DNA from: Dyadobacter bucti
Lineage (GTDB): Bacteria > Bacteroidota > Bacteroidia > Cytophagales > Spirosomataceae
Assembly (NCBI RefSeq): GCF_005869225.1
Contig: NZ_SWFP01000002.1
Location: 744,001-808,000, forward strand
Length of the DNA: 64,000 bases
Direction: 5' to 3'
Below are positions 63,371-64,000 of this stretch, in pieces. Made by a program: the position numbers and the translations under genes. The first letter of the stretch is position 1, and each line of letters opens with the position of its first letter. The notes beneath the pieces are model-generated. The model worked only from the letters and a program-made list of their open reading frames with translations, did not search any database and was not told the origin of the DNA.

Positions 63371-63535
63371 TTATTTGCGGATAATTACTGGCCATGGCGG
63401 GCCAAACGGAATAAATCCGGTATCTGCGAAAGGGTTGCGGGGTGGAATGCATCCGCCGATTTTCACTCCGCCTTCCGTTGAGCACGCTTCCGAAGCGTTT
63501 AATTCCGTGATAATCAATGCGTTAAGATTTTTCAT
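63371..63535 (-). CDS. Small peptide precursor with GG-type leader and Pro-rich core
   Basis: A 54-residue frame starting ATG at 63535 and ending TAA at 63371. The first 23 residues (MKNLNALIITELNASEACST then EGG) resemble a double-glycine leader: Leu at -12, Glu at -8 and Gly-Gly at -2/-1, but the usual hydrophobic residues at -4 and -7 are Thr and Ala. The 31-residue remainder starts VKIGGCIPPRNPFADTG and ends FGPPWPVIIRK. It has one Cys and six Pro. It lies directly upstream of the adaptor gene (110-base gap), as expected of an exporter substrate. The gene call rests on leader shape and position; no homologue is recognised. Confidence 0.6.
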   Translation of the reverse strand: MKNLNALIITELNASEACSTEGGVKIGGCIPPRNPFADTGFIPFGPPWPVIIRK

Positions 63536-63622
63536 ATTGGTTAATGTTTAAATGTTGAAACTGTTTTTTTAAATACTTCTGTTTTATATCAGGAGAGACG
63601 AGAATTTGTTACCCCCTTCAAA

Positions 63623-63636
63623 AAGAATATATTCTT
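63623..63636. promoter_or_regulatory. 14-bp perfect palindrome upstream of the peptide/exporter genes
   Basis: aagaatatattctt is its own reverse complement. It lies just downstream (in leftward sense) of the terminator and 88 bases before the small Pro-rich peptide start, a suitable place for an operator. Function is inferred from position only. Confidence 0.3.
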
Positions 63637-63641
63637 AGGGC

Positions 63642-63684
63642 AAAAAAAAGTCCAGGAAACGCACTTTGTGTGCATTTCCTGGAC
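63642..63684 (-). terminator. Strong terminator/attenuator inside the peptide-exporter cluster
   Basis: gtccaggaaa and tttcctggac form a perfect 10-bp stem, followed after one mismatch by gcac/gtgc and a 5-base loop. Reading leftward the hairpin is followed by eight T (63649-63642). It lies 23 bases after the stop of the peptide gene at 63707 and before the third peptide and the exporter genes. Confidence 0.85.
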
Positions 63685-63706
63685 TCCATAATCCGGTTTA
63701 GGCGGC

Positions 63707-63859
63707 TTATTTTGCAAGCTTGCCAACCATCTCCCCGAGCTTAGCGCCAGCCATAAAAGCAGCAAAACCCAAGGCGATCAGAGGGATCATACCTCCTTCT
63801 ATATCTTCCATGTCCTGGAATGATAATTCGTGCAAGTCGATATCTTCGAAGCGTTCCAT
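63707..63859 (-). CDS. Bacteriocin-like peptide precursor with canonical double-glycine leader
   Basis: A 50-residue frame (ATG at 63859, TAA at 63707-63709). Residues 1-23 are MERFEDIDLHE followed by LSFQDMEDIEGG, an almost perfect match to the double-glycine consensus LSxxELxxIxGG (Leu -12, Ser -11, Asp -8, Met -7, Ile -4, GG). The 27-residue core MIPLIALGFAAFMAGAKLGE then MVGKLAK is hydrophobic and helical with a basic end, and has overlapping GxxxG motifs (GAKLG, GEMVG) as in class IIb two-peptide bacteriocins. It has no Cys, Ser or Thr, so lanthionine-type modification is excluded. The C39 exporter downstream is the likely processor. Antibacterial action is inferred, not shown. Confidence 0.82.
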   Translation of the reverse strand: MERFEDIDLHELSFQDMEDIEGGMIPLIALGFAAFMAGAKLGEMVGKLAK

Positions 63860-63905
63860 ATTTTTTGATTTAAAATGTGATAAAAAAATATTGTAAATGG
63901 TAGAA

Positions 63906-64000
63906 TTACCTTCCGTAGCGCGTTGAAAGGTAGCCTAATACAGCACCTGCTGCGAAAGCTACTCCTACCACCACAGGCACTATCGGGAAAACCCCACCCT
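63906..64000 (-). CDS. Second bacteriocin-like peptide, 5' part cut by the window edge
   Basis: The frame runs in from the right edge and stops with TAA at 63906-63908. The 30 visible residues start exactly with GG, then VFPIVPVVVGVAFAAGAVLG and YLSTRYGR. If the Gly-Gly is the cleavage site, the core has 28 residues. Its AFAAGAVLG aligns with AFMAGAKLG of the neighbouring peptide, so the two look like paralogous partners with a shared GxxxG centre. The stop lies 46 bases before the next peptide start, so they are cotranscribed. The leader lies outside the window and must be checked. Confidence 0.72.
   Translation of the reverse strand, partial: GGVFPIVPVVVGVAFAAGAVLGYLSTRYGR

Noticed and set aside
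63354..63551. 65-residue + strand open frame over the small peptide gene
   Set aside because: The - strand frame has a leader-like start, lies in the exporter operon and points the same way; the + strand frame has no recognisable feature.
63371..64000. Lanthipeptide or other RiPP with modification enzymes
   Set aside because: No LanB, LanC, LanM, radical-SAM or YcaO-type gene is present in the window, and the complete helical core has no Ser, Thr or Cys.
1..64000. tRNA, rRNA or known riboswitch
   Set aside because: No cloverleaf, rRNA-like tract or recognised riboswitch leader was seen by eye in any intergenic gap; a covariance-model scan was not possible.

Overview
The window looks like a chromosome segment from a Bacteroidota bacterium of the order Cytophagales, probably close to Dyadobacter (Spirosomaceae). 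The taxonomic call is an inference. It rests on four SusC/SusD transport pairs, three of them with their own ECF sigma factor and FecR anti-sigma factor, on a type IX secretion type-B sorting domain, on many Tat-type and lipoprotein leaders, and on intergenic hairpin repeats typical of the group. No rRNA, tRNA, CRISPR array, transposase or phage gene was seen.

Layout. 1-4.6 kb: the end of a thioredoxin-fold gene, a Phd/YefM-YoeB-type toxin-antitoxin pair bracketed by two 54-bp direct repeats, a secreted PQQ-type sugar dehydrogenase, a secreted alpha/beta hydrolase and a CPA1 Na+/H+ antiporter. 4.7-22.4 kb: two complete sigma-FecR-SusC-SusD loci arranged head to head around 13.1 kb. The leftward one ends in a Tat-exported FAD oxidoreductase; the rightward one ends in a gluconate-dehydrogenase-subunit-3-like protein and a GMC oxidoreductase. 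Both therefore couple TonB-dependent uptake to periplasmic oxidation, with no glycosidase. 22.4-23.5 kb: an AT-rich orphan HsdR_N-type nuclease-domain gene bracketed by copies of another interspersed repeat. 23.7-33.8 kb: a third sigma-FecR-SusCD locus with a nine-motif FG-GAP protein and an Asp-box (sialidase-like) protein. 33.9-39.2 kb: a Tat-type Gfo/Idh/MocA oxidoreductase, a large SprB-repeat T9SS cargo protein and an astacin-like lipoprotein with a tectonin-type propeller. 39.3-47 kb: a leftward heavy-metal efflux operon (response regulator, histidine kinase, TolC, adaptor, RND pump). 47-52.4 kb: an enolase-superfamily enzyme divergent from a three-gene molybdenum hydroxylase of the PaoABC type. 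52.4-58 kb: a tandem-repeat block, then a SusC/SusD pair without a sigma/FecR pair.

58.3-64 kb (leftward): the most distinctive region. A C39-peptidase ABC exporter, a HlyD-type adaptor and a TolC-type outer-membrane channel lie downstream of three very small genes. Two of these (one cut by the window edge) have or imply double-glycine leaders and short hydrophobic cores rich in GxxxG, which look like a two-peptide bacteriocin pair. The third encodes a Pro-rich, Cys-containing peptide with a weaker GG leader. A strong terminator/attenuator hairpin separates the first two peptide genes from the third and the exporter genes. This looks like a self-contained peptide export, and possibly antagonism, cassette.
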